A stretch of 64,000 nucleotides of DNA, taken from a virus. Of this stretch, positions 18,626-26,703 are shown piece by piece. The notes under the pieces were generated by a model. The model had not been told where the DNA came from, made no database searches, and was given only the letters and a program-made list of their open reading frames with translations. The stretch's first letter is position 1, and every line of letters starts with the position of its first letter. The stretch covers positions 62,001-126,000 of the IMG/VR virus record IMGVR_UViG_3300024518_000034. The stretch is one strand, 5' to 3'. Made by a program: the position numbers and the translations under genes.

Positions 18626-19526
18626 ACCAAGAGTTGCTATAGTTATGACCACTATGAATCTTAAGTGGACAAAAATGGCATTACCAGATCTTATCGAGAA
18701 TACTAAGTATCCTTACGATCTAATATTGGTGGACGATTGCACTACAGATGAAGCTAGAAAATTTATCTGGAGTGGATATAAAGAAGTAGAAGACGCTTCG
18801 AAAGCGTTAAATAAGAAAATCGTTTGTTTTTCTACGGGAGAAGAGGACAGGCGAGGAGTTGCAGGATGTTGGAATATTGGGTTGGAAAAAGCGATAGAAG
18901 GTGATTATGAATATTGTTTGATTATGAACAATGACATAGCTTTTCCTGCACCAAAAGATGATAAATGCTGGCTTGAGAGACTAGTAGATTTGGGAGACAG
19001 TAATAAAGATTATGCTTGGCTGTCTCCAGCTTGGCATTGGACAGGTGAACCAGAAGCGGGAGGAATTAAGTGTTTTAAAGCTTCCTGTTGGGATTACACA
19101 GAAAAGCATAAAGATCAAATAGACGATGGAGGAATTGGGTGCTTCTTTATGCTTAGGATGGCTGATGTTAAGTGGATGAAGAATTCAGAAGAAGCTAAAG
19201 GTGAAGAGAATCATCCAGGCTTGTTTGATAAAACATCATATCCAACTAACTGGGAAGAAGTGGATTATTTGATAAGATTGAGGAGAAAAACCTCAATAAA
19301 GGTTAAAAATAAAACAGGAACATTTCACGCTGTAGCATTATATCATAAAGGTAGTGGTACAACGGGGTCGCCCGAATGGCATGGAAAAGTTAAAGTAGAT
19401 TACCAAACGGGACATGTCAACTTTTGTAAGAAATGGAATCTTCCTCATCCAAATAGTGGGTTTGGAGTGCATAATGCAATATATGAATATGTTAATAAAG
19501 ATGGCAAATGGGAAAAGGCAACATAG
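18618..19526 (+). CDS. GT2-like glycosyltransferase
   Basis: RVAIVMTTMNLKWTKMALPDLI and LILVDDCTTDEARKF form the GT2 nucleotide-binding start. GVAGCWNIGLEKAIEGDYEYCLIMNNDIAF carries the strand and the DxD-like NNDIAF metal site. TNWEEVDYLIRLRRK is the late acidic motif seen in rhamnosyltransferase-like GT2 enzymes. Length 302 aa. The start lies within the previous gene's last codons, eight bases of overlap. It is the last of the three GT2 genes, directly before glutamine synthetase. Confidence 0.82.
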   Translation: MSKPRVAIVMTTMNLKWTKMALPDLIENTKYPYDLILVDDCTTDEARKFIWSGYKEVEDASKALNKKIVCFSTGEEDRRGVAGCWNIGLEKAIEGDYEYCLIMNNDIAFPAPKDDKCWLERLVDLGDSNKDYAWLSPAWHWTGEPEAGGIKCFKASCWDYTEKHKDQIDDGGIGCFFMLRMADVKWMKNSEEAKGEENHPGLFDKTSYPTNWEEVDYLIRLRRKTSIKVKNKTGTFHAVALYHKGSGTTGSPEWHGKVKVDYQTGHVNFCKKWNLPHPNSGFGVHNAIYEYVNKDGKWEKAT

Positions 19527-19534
19527 GAGGTGAA

Positions 19535-20539
19535 ATGATTTTAGCAGAATACATATGGATAGATGGAACAACGCCAACAGCGAGGTTAAGATCAAAAACG
19601 AAAGTGTTAACTTTGGAAGACGAAGGAATTTGTCCAGATTGGAACTTTGATGGGTCGTCTACAAATCAGGCTGATGGAGACGATTCAGATGTTAAGCTTA
19701 AAGTTGTAAGAACGGTAAAAGATCCATTTAGAAAAGGTACGAATTACCTTGTTTTGTGTGAATGCACAACTCATGATGGCAAGCCTGTAGAAAGTAATGC
19801 AAGAGCTAAATTGAGAGCGCTGCTGGAGAGTGGTGTTAGAAAAAAGCATGAGCCGTGGGTTGGCTTTGAACAAGAATATACATTAATTGATGAAATATCT
19901 GGGAAACCAAAGGGATTCCCAGAGAGGGGATATCCATCACCGCAAGGGCCATATTATTGTGGAACAAATATACCAGGAAGGGTGGTAATGGAGAGGCATC
20001 TGCAGGCATGCATTGAGGCTGGGTTGAAAATTACGGGTACAAATGCTGAAGTCATGGTTGGGCAGTGGGAATATCAGATTGGCCATGGAGATCCGCTAGA
20101 GATTAGTGATCATCTGTGGATAGCTAGATATCTCTTGGAGAGGATAGCAGAGGAAGAGGGGGTAGGCGTAAGTTTGGAAAATAAACCAGTAAAAGGCGAT
20201 TGGAACGGATCAGGCGCACATTTAAACATATCTATTAAATCAACAAGAGAGAAAAACGGATTAGAGGCTATTGACAAAGTTATATCGAAGTTGAAAAAGT
20301 GTCACAGGGAACATATATTGGAGTATGGGCATGGGTTGGGAGAGAGACTTACTGGTGAACACGAGACTTGTCATATTGGTGAGTTTAAGTGGGGTGTAGC
20401 AGATAGAACTGCATCCATTAGAATTCCTTATAAAGTTTATAAGGATAAGAGGGGGTATTTTGAAGATAGAAGGCCAGGGGCCAATATTGATCCATATCGA
20501 GCATGTAGAAGGATGCTACAAACAATAGCAAGTGAATAA
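19535..20539 (+). CDS. Glutamine synthetase, type II (GSII-like)
   Basis: This enzyme would make glutamine from glutamate, ammonia and ATP. The order of motifs is that of the short, eukaryotic-type GSII family. They are WNFDGSSTNQA in the N-terminal beta-grasp, FEQEYTLID, GTNAEVMVGQWEYQIG (glutamate site), DWNGSGAHLNIS (ATP/Glu site), HETCHIGEFKWGVADRTASIRIP, and GYFEDRRPGANIDPY with the catalytic ED-RRP. At 334 residues it matches GSII (~350) rather than GSI (~470), and it lacks the GSI adenylylation loop. AGGAGG four bases before ATG 19535 fixes the start. It lies between a glycosyltransferase and an HNH gene. Confidence 0.92.
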   Translation: MILAEYIWIDGTTPTARLRSKTKVLTLEDEGICPDWNFDGSSTNQADGDDSDVKLKVVRTVKDPFRKGTNYLVLCECTTHDGKPVESNARAKLRALLESGVRKKHEPWVGFEQEYTLIDEISGKPKGFPERGYPSPQGPYYCGTNIPGRVVMERHLQACIEAGLKITGTNAEVMVGQWEYQIGHGDPLEISDHLWIARYLLERIAEEEGVGVSLENKPVKGDWNGSGAHLNISIKSTREKNGLEAIDKVISKLKKCHREHILEYGHGLGERLTGEHETCHIGEFKWGVADRTASIRIPYKVYKDKRGYFEDRRPGANIDPYRACRRMLQTIASE

Positions 20540-21026
20540 AAAATGTACAAAGTGTAATTCAAGTAAAGATATTTCTAATTTTTATAAAGATAAGCACAAT
20601 AAGGATGGGTATAATTATAGATGTAAATTTTGTGTGAATCAAGGAAATACGTGCAGTGAATGCGGTAAAAGTATTACAAAAAGATCAAAATATTGCGATA
20701 GGTGTTGTAAAATTGGAGTGAAAAATCCTGACTGGAAGGGCGGCAGAGTTGTAAGAGGGTCTGGCTATGTTAGGGTTAAGATGCGAGATCATCCGAATGC
20801 GCACGTTGATGGCTATGTATTTGAACACGTAATGATAATGTCTAAAATGATAGGAAGACCATTGTTAAAAAAAGAAACAGTACATCATAAAAATGGAATT
20901 AAAAATGATAATAGACTAGAAAATCTTGAATTGTGGAGTTCAGATCATCCTTCTGGTCAAAGAGTAAAAGATTTAGTAAAGTGGGCTAAAGAGATACTTA
21001 GAAAATATGGTGATAGATGCGACTAG
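20532..21026 (+). CDS. HNH endonuclease with N-terminal zinc finger
   Basis: The GTG start overlaps the glutamine synthetase stop by eight bases. The N-terminus has repeated Cys pairs (KCTKCNSS, CKFC, CSECGKS, CDRCC) that form one or two zinc fingers. The nuclease core is in the C-terminal half: FEHVMIMSKMIGRPLLKKETVHHKNGIKNDNRLENLELW, the HNH pattern with HH and two Asn. This arrangement is typical of phage free-standing homing-type endonucleases. Like the HNH gene after recA, it sits between two intact genes with overlapping ends. Confidence 0.82.
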   Translation: MNKKCTKCNSSKDISNFYKDKHNKDGYNYRCKFCVNQGNTCSECGKSITKRSKYCDRCCKIGVKNPDWKGGRVVRGSGYVRVKMRDHPNAHVDGYVFEHVMIMSKMIGRPLLKKETVHHKNGIKNDNRLENLELWSSDHPSGQRVKDLVKWAKEILRKYGDRCD

Positions 21027-21580
21027 AACTTGGACCAGGAAACGATCCGTCACCGGGTTTTGATTACTATGTAGACATTGCTCCTCTTGATCATGTAACT
21101 CATGTGCTTGATTTTGCCAAACAAGGACTGCAAGGTTTTGAGGATAACAGTCTTGATGAAATCTTAGCTATACATTTTCTTGAGCATTTACCACAAGGCA
21201 AGCAAAGTTATTTTTTTGCTGAATGTAAGAGAAAACTAAAAGTGGGCGGCAAGCTTGTAGTACATGTACCAAACTTAGAAACGATATTTAGAGCATATGA
21301 GTGTTTTAAAAATAATAACCAATATGATGCGCTTATGACAGAGCTTCAATCGATGTTATTTGGTGTACACAATGGTGATGTTTATTCTGTGCATAAAATA
21401 GCGTATAATTGGCAAATATTAGAGAAAATGTTTCACAATCATGGGTATGAGCCTGTGAGAAACCTAACAGGAATAAAAAAGGACAGACACACTGTTGGTT
21501 GGGAGTGGGTCACAAAGTATATAAGAGATGCTGGTGGAGTCACACCAGAATTTAGTTTAATAGTAGAAGGGAAAAAATAA
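21017..21580 (+). CDS. Class I SAM-dependent methyltransferase
   Basis: LELGPGNDPSPGFDYYVDI is a degenerate SAM-binding motif I with the acidic residue of motif II (VDI). LDEILAIHFLEHLP is the post-II/motif III region, in the ubiE/SAM-dependent methyltransferase_11 style. KLKVGGKLVVHVPN is motif IV. Length 187 aa is that of a bare catalytic domain. The GTP-like VYSVHKIAYNWQILEKMFHNHGYEPV tail matches proteins annotated as predicted SAM-dependent methyltransferases in polysaccharide clusters. The substrate is unknown; a sugar or glycan is plausible from the neighbours. Confidence 0.75.
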   Translation: MRLELGPGNDPSPGFDYYVDIAPLDHVTHVLDFAKQGLQGFEDNSLDEILAIHFLEHLPQGKQSYFFAECKRKLKVGGKLVVHVPNLETIFRAYECFKNNNQYDALMTELQSMLFGVHNGDVYSVHKIAYNWQILEKMFHNHGYEPVRNLTGIKKDRHTVGWEWVTKYIRDAGGVTPEFSLIVEGKK

Positions 21581-22560
21581 TGAAATCACCGGGAAAAAAG
21601 TTTAAAGAATTAATCGAAAAAGATGGATATATTTTTACAGGTGGAGTATACGATGCTATATCTGCAAAAGTAGCAGCGATGGCTGGAATGAAGGCTTTGT
21701 ATTTGTCAGGATATTCTCAGTCATTGGGGTTGCTTGGAAGATCAGATATGGAATTTGTACAGAGACATCAGGCTGTTGACAATTCGAGAAGAGTAGCAGA
21801 GTCACTAGAAGATGGCGGATTTGATGTCCCAGTAATCGCAGATGCAGATACAGGCTATGGGTCAGTTAATCAGGTTCAATACACTGTGAGGTCGTTTGAG
21901 CGTGCTGGTGTTGCAGGTGTACATCTAGAGGATCAAACGATTCCTAAGAGGTGCGGGCATATTGCAGGAAAGACAGTGCTTCCTATGGAGGAAAGCGTTG
22001 GAAAGATTGCAGCAGCAGTTGATGCAAAAACGGACAAGGATTTCATTATTATAGCAAGAACTGATGCATTGGGTGCAGCCGGTGGATCTATGGAAGATGC
22101 AGTTAAGAGAGCTATCGCGTACCACGACGCAGGTGCTGACATGGTATGGTGCGAGTTTGGCAGTGCATCTAGAGAGTTAGCTAAAGAGTTTGCATATCTT
22201 ACAACATCGTTAAGACCAAAAATGGGTTTGGCTTTTAACTATTCTTCGTCATTTAAGTGGCACGAGCAAAAAGAGCCTATGGTCGCTGAAGAATTGCACG
22301 AGATGGGCTATACATTTATGTTTGTAACATTGTTTGGTATTCATGCTGCAACGCTAAGCTTGTATAATCATTTTGAAAATATGTATGTAGACGGACCAGT
22401 GGCTCAGTGGGATTTAGAAGTGCTTAAGAAAAATCATCCAACGGAGAGTCATCACGTCATGGGAGATACTGCAACATATCAAGCAGTAGAGCAGAAGTTT
22501 CTGCCAACTGTGGCAACTGAAAGAATTGAAGCATCAGAAGGATATAAGGAAGAAAAATAA
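21580..22560 (+). CDS. Isocitrate lyase (short form, ICL/PEPM superfamily)
   Basis: Isocitrate lyase splits isocitrate into succinate and glyoxylate. The catalytic signature KRCGH is present with C125. GVYDAISAKVAAMAGMKALYLSG and VIADADTGYG (metal-binding Asp residues) precede it, and IIIARTDALGAAGG follows. The tail separates this from methylisocitrate lyases: FNYSSSFKW matches the ICL SPSFNW motif, and MGYTFMFVTLFGIHA, HPTESHH and TERIEASEGYKEEK match the ICL C-terminus. At 326 residues it lacks the long insert of the E. coli enzyme (434 aa). It is followed at once by a CitE-like gene (22562), pairing the two halves of a glyoxylate-shunt-like route. Confidence 0.85.
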   Translation: MKSPGKKFKELIEKDGYIFTGGVYDAISAKVAAMAGMKALYLSGYSQSLGLLGRSDMEFVQRHQAVDNSRRVAESLEDGGFDVPVIADADTGYGSVNQVQYTVRSFERAGVAGVHLEDQTIPKRCGHIAGKTVLPMEESVGKIAAAVDAKTDKDFIIIARTDALGAAGGSMEDAVKRAIAYHDAGADMVWCEFGSASRELAKEFAYLTTSLRPKMGLAFNYSSSFKWHEQKEPMVAEELHEMGYTFMFVTLFGIHAATLSLYNHFENMYVDGPVAQWDLEVLKKNHPTESHHVMGDTATYQAVEQKFLPTVATERIEASEGYKEEK

Positions 22561-22561
22561 T

Positions 22562-23551
22562 ATGCATCCAAGTGAAGCGTTAGTTGAAAGAGGGACTAAG
22601 GATATACCAACAATGTCGCCAGTTGAACATTTCTGCGGGACGGAAAAGTTTGTAAAGAAAGCGATGAAAATTCAGCAAGAGAGAAATGGTGATTTTGACA
22701 TTACTATCGATCTGGAAGATGGTGCGCCAAAAGGTAAAGAGAAAGACAACCTTGATATGGCTATTGCTATGATCAAGTCAGACGACAATAAGTTTAATAG
22801 AATAGGTGTACGTATCCATGACCCAGGAAACGATTGGTGGTTTAAAGAGGCTAATTTATTGAGAGAAGAAGTTGGAGATAGATTAGCTTATATAACTTTG
22901 CCAAAAGTTCTAGGTGCGGAAGATGTAATGAAAATGAGAACAACGCTTTTTAGGTCAAACCTTTCTCTGCATGTAATCATTGAAACGCTTGAGGCGTTTC
23001 AGAATTTAGATGACATTTTAAAAGTACACAATGTAGATTTAGTAGATTTTGGCCTTATGGACTTTACATCTGCCCACCAGGGAATTCTTTCAAGAGATGT
23101 AATGAAATCGCCGCAGCAGTTTACAAACCCATTGATGCAATATTATAAGTCACAGTTTGTGGCAAAAGCCTTGGCAGCAGGTAAAGTGCCAGCACACAAT
23201 GTAACAGTGGATGTTGGTAAAAAGGACTTAGCATATAAAGACGCAGCAACAGCAAGAAACGATTTCGGCTTCTTGCGTATGTGGTCCGTCTTTCCTGCTC
23301 AGATAGATGAAATTATGAGAGGCATGGCGTCAGCATATAATCTCTTGCAGTTGAAGGCGTATTCTGATATCCTATGTAAGGCTCAAGAAGCGGACTGGGG
23401 TCCAATCGGTTATATGGGTAAGATGGAAGACAGAGCAACGTATAGACTTTATTGGCAGACTCTGAAGAGAGCAAGAAGTGTAACTGGAGTTGAAATTCCA
23501 GCAGAAGCAGAAGAAAGATTTTTTAAGGACGTTAAGCTAGTGGGAGCATAA
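22562..23551 (+). CDS. CitE / malyl-CoA lyase-like aldolase (HpcH/HpaI superfamily)
   Basis: This TIM-barrel lyase family cleaves or forms citryl-, malyl- or related CoA esters; some members act as malate synthases. The marks are ITIDLEDGAPKGKEKDN (the DLEDxx metal/CoA motif), RIGVRIHDPG, ITLPKV, HVIIETLEAFQNLDDIL (catalytic Glu in the I-E-T motif), and VDFGLMDFTSAHQG (second metal-binding Asp). The C-terminus FGFLRMWSVFPAQIDEI matches the CoA-binding end. Length is 329 residues. ATG 22562 is one base after the isocitrate lyase stop. From this pairing it is inferred to condense glyoxylate with an acyl-CoA, but the exact substrate cannot be read. Confidence 0.75.
   Translation: MHPSEALVERGTKDIPTMSPVEHFCGTEKFVKKAMKIQQERNGDFDITIDLEDGAPKGKEKDNLDMAIAMIKSDDNKFNRIGVRIHDPGNDWWFKEANLLREEVGDRLAYITLPKVLGAEDVMKMRTTLFRSNLSLHVIIETLEAFQNLDDILKVHNVDLVDFGLMDFTSAHQGILSRDVMKSPQQFTNPLMQYYKSQFVAKALAAGKVPAHNVTVDVGKKDLAYKDAATARNDFGFLRMWSVFPAQIDEIMRGMASAYNLLQLKAYSDILCKAQEADWGPIGYMGKMEDRATYRLYWQTLKRARSVTGVEIPAEAEERFFKDVKLVGA
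22981..23001 (+). repeat. Perfect 8-bp inverted repeat in the CitE-like gene
   Basis: TGAAACGC (22981-22988) and GCGTTTCA (22994-23001) form a perfect stem around TTGAG. It is coding DNA without a T-tract. Confidence 0.6.
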
Positions 23552-23554
23552 AAA

Positions 23555-23905
23555 ATGTATTTAAACAAGTATCAAGAAGAAGCGACAAGAACAGCTAGGA
23601 ATTTTGAAGACGTTGAAATGGGGCCAACCAAGTTGGCCCTAGCTAATTGGGCGCTAGGTTTAGCAGGTGAAGCAGGAGAGGCGGCAGAGCTTGTAAAAAA
23701 GCATGTATTTCACGGACATGAGTTAGATTTGGCTGAAGTTAGAAAAGAGCTAGGTGATGTGTTGTGGTATATAGCTAATCTGGCTGAAACTGTGGGACTG
23801 GAAATGGAAGATATAGCTAAGGCTAATATTGAAAAGTTGAAAGCTAGATATGGTGATGGGTTTTCAGAAGAGAAATCTCAAAATAGAGTAGAATATAGCA
23901 ACTAA
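23555..23905 (+). CDS. MazG-like nucleotide pyrophosphohydrolase
   Basis: An all-helical NTP pyrophosphatase. The metal-binding motif EAGEAAELVKKH (ExxE) and the second acidic pair KELGDVLWYIANLAE (ExxD) are both clear. Length 116 aa is that of a single MazG-like domain. Members hydrolyse NTPs or dNTPs; in phages they are proposed to lower (p)ppGpp or to clean unusual nucleotides. It lies after the isocitrate lyase/CitE pair, and a perfect GGGCCAA/TTGGCCC hairpin occurs at 23621-23639 in its 5' part. Confidence 0.88.
   Translation: MYLNKYQEEATRTARNFEDVEMGPTKLALANWALGLAGEAGEAAELVKKHVFHGHELDLAEVRKELGDVLWYIANLAETVGLEMEDIAKANIEKLKARYGDGFSEEKSQNRVEYSN
23621..23639 (+). repeat. Perfect 7-bp inverted repeat in the mazG-like gene
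   Basis: GGGCCAA (23621-23627) and TTGGCCC (23633-23639) pair around CCAAG within coding DNA. Confidence 0.6.
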
Positions 23906-24816
23906 TGAACATATTAATGCTTTTTGCTTTTACTGATAAACCAGCCTCTCCAGCTTGGTATATCAGAAGGTCTTTTCTTCGTATGGGTCATAGTATAACT
24001 ACGATGGGCCATAATTGTGAGATTAATACTAAAGGTAAAAATCCTTATCAAACTCAAAACATTCACAGTATAATAAAAAAGAAGAATATTGATCTAGTTT
24101 TGGAAATAGACTCTGGAGGTTTTGACATAAGTTGGAACCCTGGACCTTTGAAGAATCAATATAAGAATGTTAAATTTGTATACTGGGGATCAGATACACA
24201 CTTGGGAACTGTTGCAGGAGTGTATGGGAACAAGAGAAAAAGATACGATTTGGCATTTTTCGCACAGAAGAAGTTTATTGATGATCAGCATATGTCTCAC
24301 AGGTATTGGTTACCACACGCATGTGATCCAGAATTTCACAATCCAGACATAAAAGACAAGAAGAAGATTCACGATGTAACATTTATTGGACATAAGCATC
24401 CTACGGTACATGGTAAAAGAATTACCTTGCTTCAAATGATTAAAAATGATAGAATAAACATTAATGACAGGTGTTATATTTATACAGATAAGATGGGTGC
24501 TGAGTTCGTTAAAAGCAGAATTGTGTTGAATTGTTCATTGAATGGCGACTTAAATATGAGGTTTTTTGAAGCCATGTGTTCTGGTGCATGTTTGCTGACT
24601 GATTGGTCAGATCATGGAGGTTTTACAGAACAAGGATTTAAAAGAGGGGAACATTATTGTGCTTACGATAGTAATCGTCATGCGGTGACAGCGATAAGAG
24701 CATTGCTTAACGACCATGAGAAAAGAAAGAGAATAGCTAAGGCTGGACAAAAGTATGTTTTGGAAAATCATACCTATGATAATAGGGCGAAAAAAATATT
24801 AAGTTTTGTAGAATGA
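23905..24816 (+). CDS. CgeB-like glycosyltransferase
   Basis: This looks like the CgeB / Glyco_trans_1_2 type of GT-B enzyme. AWYIRRSFLRMGHSITTMGHN opens the first lobe, KFVYWGSDTHLG and HACDPEFHNP form the interdomain region, and DVTFIGHKHPTVHGKRITLL starts the second. The nucleotide-sugar site is LNMRFFEAMCSGACLLTDW (E..A.G...LT). Length 303 aa fits the family. The ATG shares its A with the preceding stop. It resumes the glycosyltransferase run interrupted by the metabolic genes. Confidence 0.78.
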   Translation: MNILMLFAFTDKPASPAWYIRRSFLRMGHSITTMGHNCEINTKGKNPYQTQNIHSIIKKKNIDLVLEIDSGGFDISWNPGPLKNQYKNVKFVYWGSDTHLGTVAGVYGNKRKRYDLAFFAQKKFIDDQHMSHRYWLPHACDPEFHNPDIKDKKKIHDVTFIGHKHPTVHGKRITLLQMIKNDRININDRCYIYTDKMGAEFVKSRIVLNCSLNGDLNMRFFEAMCSGACLLTDWSDHGGFTEQGFKRGEHYCAYDSNRHAVTAIRALLNDHEKRKRIAKAGQKYVLENHTYDNRAKKILSFVE

Positions 24817-25295
24817 GCAGCACTGTTGATTATTTTGGTATTGTTTACGGAAGGAATCAAACAATGAATTGGAAATATTACGAACTAGTTGAAGGCGTGC
24901 ATAATAAGTTTTGGATGATAGCTAGACATGAAGATGGAAAAGGATTCACGGCGCGATGGGGGAAAATTGGAACAACTGGTCAAATGCAAATGAAGAATTT
25001 TTCAAGCGTAAGTAGGACTATAAAAGCCTTTAATGACAAAGTGTGGGAGAAAACTAAAAAGAGGTATGTATTAAAACATCATGGGGATGATTTCTTGACA
25101 GCGGAAGGTGCTAATGCGTATAGGCCTGGTCGCCCAATTACGGAAACTATGAAGTACTTCAGAAGAAGAGATCCAATCGTACATGATCCAAATAAGACAA
25201 TCACACCGGCACCAAAGAAGAAAAAAGCTAAAGGTAAGAAGACTGCGATAAAGCCAAAGTTTAAAATAAGAATAAGGAAAAGAAAAGCAGAATGA
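24813..25295 (+). CDS. WGR-domain protein with basic tail
   Basis: Residues ~20-85 form a WGR domain: WKYYELVEGVHNKFWMIARHE, then FTARWGKIGTTGQMQMKNF, then TIKAFNDKVWEKTKKRYV. This domain occurs in PARPs and bacterial MolR-type proteins and binds DNA ends or nucleic acid. The rest is Pro/Lys-rich, ending in PKFKIRIRKRKAE. A start at 24864 (with AAGGAA before it) would begin right at the domain; 24813 overlaps the prior stop. The neighbours are glycosyltransferases, so the link between DNA binding and sugar chemistry is unexplained. Confidence 0.75.
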   Translation: MSSTVDYFGIVYGRNQTMNWKYYELVEGVHNKFWMIARHEDGKGFTARWGKIGTTGQMQMKNFSSVSRTIKAFNDKVWEKTKKRYVLKHHGDDFLTAEGANAYRPGRPITETMKYFRRRDPIVHDPNKTITPAPKKKKAKGKKTAIKPKFKIRIRKRKAE

Positions 25296-26281
25296 AGATA
25301 GCAATGTTGACAACATGGGATGTCCGATGTGGTATCGCACAAAACTCAAAGTTTTTAGTAGATGCATTAATTGAAGCTGGACATGAGGTGGGATTATTTG
25401 TTCAATTTAGTAATGATATTGAAAAGAAAGAAAGAGTGCCTCCTTCCTGCATCCATAGAAGAGATAAGAATGGCGAGTATTGGTCATATTTTAAATTATG
25501 GCGATGTTGGAGTTGGTATGGGAGATCAGATAAAGTAGAATTTGATGTAGAACCAATTAAGGAATTTAAGCCAGACGTGATTCACGTTCAATATGAGTCA
25601 TTCCTTTGGCATGAATCATACTTGCCGCAACTAAAAGGTATAGCACCGATAGTAATAACCCACCATTCGTCTTGTACGGGTCCAGGTTGTCCTGTAAATG
25701 AAGCACAGGCTAATGTTGTACACGATGAAGAGTTTCCCGCTTTACCTAATAGGAGAATAATCCCTATGGGCATTCCAGACACCTTTGATTTTGTTAATTT
25801 CGAAGACACAGAACCAGTAATGGGTTCGTTTGGATTGCACAGAAATAATGATGACTATTGTAAGGAGGCCATGACTTTGGTCAGTAAAGCGTTGTCAGCA
25901 CCTATTCATTATAGAACACATTATGGCAATTCAAAATGGGTTCCAACAGAAGAACTGGTAAAAATCTTACAGAAGAATAGAATGTTGGCTTTGATTTATC
26001 CAAAAACAGGCGCTGTGGTGTCGAGTAGTGCAGCATGTGTAGCTTTGGGGGCAGGACTTCCTGTATTATGTTCAAACACTAGGTGGTTTAAACATTTAAG
26101 TAAATATGTACATCTTATTGATACTGTAGAAGAGATGGCTCACATTATAGGTCATTATATGGTAGAGGAAGATTTTTGGAATATTGCAAGAGATAGGGCT
26201 ACGCAGGCCAGAGAAGAAAGAGGCTGGAGTAAGATTGCTAAACAACACGAGAATCTATATAAGGAGATTTTAAATGGATGA
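25292..26281 (+). CDS. GT4-like glycosyltransferase
   Basis: KIAMLTTWDVRCGIAQNSKFLVDALIEAGHEV is the usual GT-B opening (M.tt....GI......L...L...GH.V). DVIHVQYESFLWH and IVITHHSSC close the first lobe. The C-terminal lobe ends with YPKTGAVVSSSAACVALGAGLPVLCSNTRWF, analogous to the sugar-binding E...A...G.P.L region but with Ser/Ala in place of the usual acidic residue. Length 329 aa. It resembles the second half of the 741-aa tandem enzyme at 13971-16196. It is the last gene of the glycosyltransferase run. Confidence 0.78.
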   Translation: MKIAMLTTWDVRCGIAQNSKFLVDALIEAGHEVGLFVQFSNDIEKKERVPPSCIHRRDKNGEYWSYFKLWRCWSWYGRSDKVEFDVEPIKEFKPDVIHVQYESFLWHESYLPQLKGIAPIVITHHSSCTGPGCPVNEAQANVVHDEEFPALPNRRIIPMGIPDTFDFVNFEDTEPVMGSFGLHRNNDDYCKEAMTLVSKALSAPIHYRTHYGNSKWVPTEELVKILQKNRMLALIYPKTGAVVSSSAACVALGAGLPVLCSNTRWFKHLSKYVHLIDTVEEMAHIIGHYMVEEDFWNIARDRATQAREERGWSKIAKQHENLYKEILNG

Positions 26282-26699
26282 ACAAGAGAAGATGCTTTCG
26301 GAAGATATATCCGTAGGCAAGATGTGCCCATTTTTGATGGGAACGGCAGAAGACTTTCAATCAAATCAGGCTATATGTGTGGGAGATAAATGTGCCTTGC
26401 ATCAAACTATGCATGAAAGTTATGTAGAGACAGATGACAATGAGGAACCAGTTGTAAAAGATGGACAACCAGTGGTTAAAACTAAAGAAATAAAAGGATG
26501 TTCGTTTGCGTTGTCTTCTAGATTAGAATATATGTCTGTAATGACATTGTCTGACTCAAACAGAACAGGGCACTTTGTAGCCCAGGGACTTTCAAAACTT
26601 ATGCAGGCAATGACGCCTGTGGGAATGAATAAACCAAAAGGTGGGATCGTTTTACCAAGAGGTAATATAGCACCAAGTCAAATGGGTCCAGCAAGATAA
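26274..26699 (+). CDS. Hypothetical Cys-containing protein, 141 aa
   Basis: Unrecognised. Cysteines are in CPFLMGT, CVGDKCALHQTMHESYVE and KGCSFAL, possibly a metal site using four Cys and His. The C-terminus is Gly/Pro/Met rich (MNKPKGGIVLPRGNIAPSQMGPAR) and looks disordered. It overlaps the preceding glycosyltransferase by eight bases and precedes the sigma-like gene by four. Confidence 0.65.
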   Translation: MDEQEKMLSEDISVGKMCPFLMGTAEDFQSNQAICVGDKCALHQTMHESYVETDDNEEPVVKDGQPVVKTKEIKGCSFALSSRLEYMSVMTLSDSNRTGHFVAQGLSKLMQAMTPVGMNKPKGGIVLPRGNIAPSQMGPAR

Positions 26700-26703
26700 A
26701 TGA

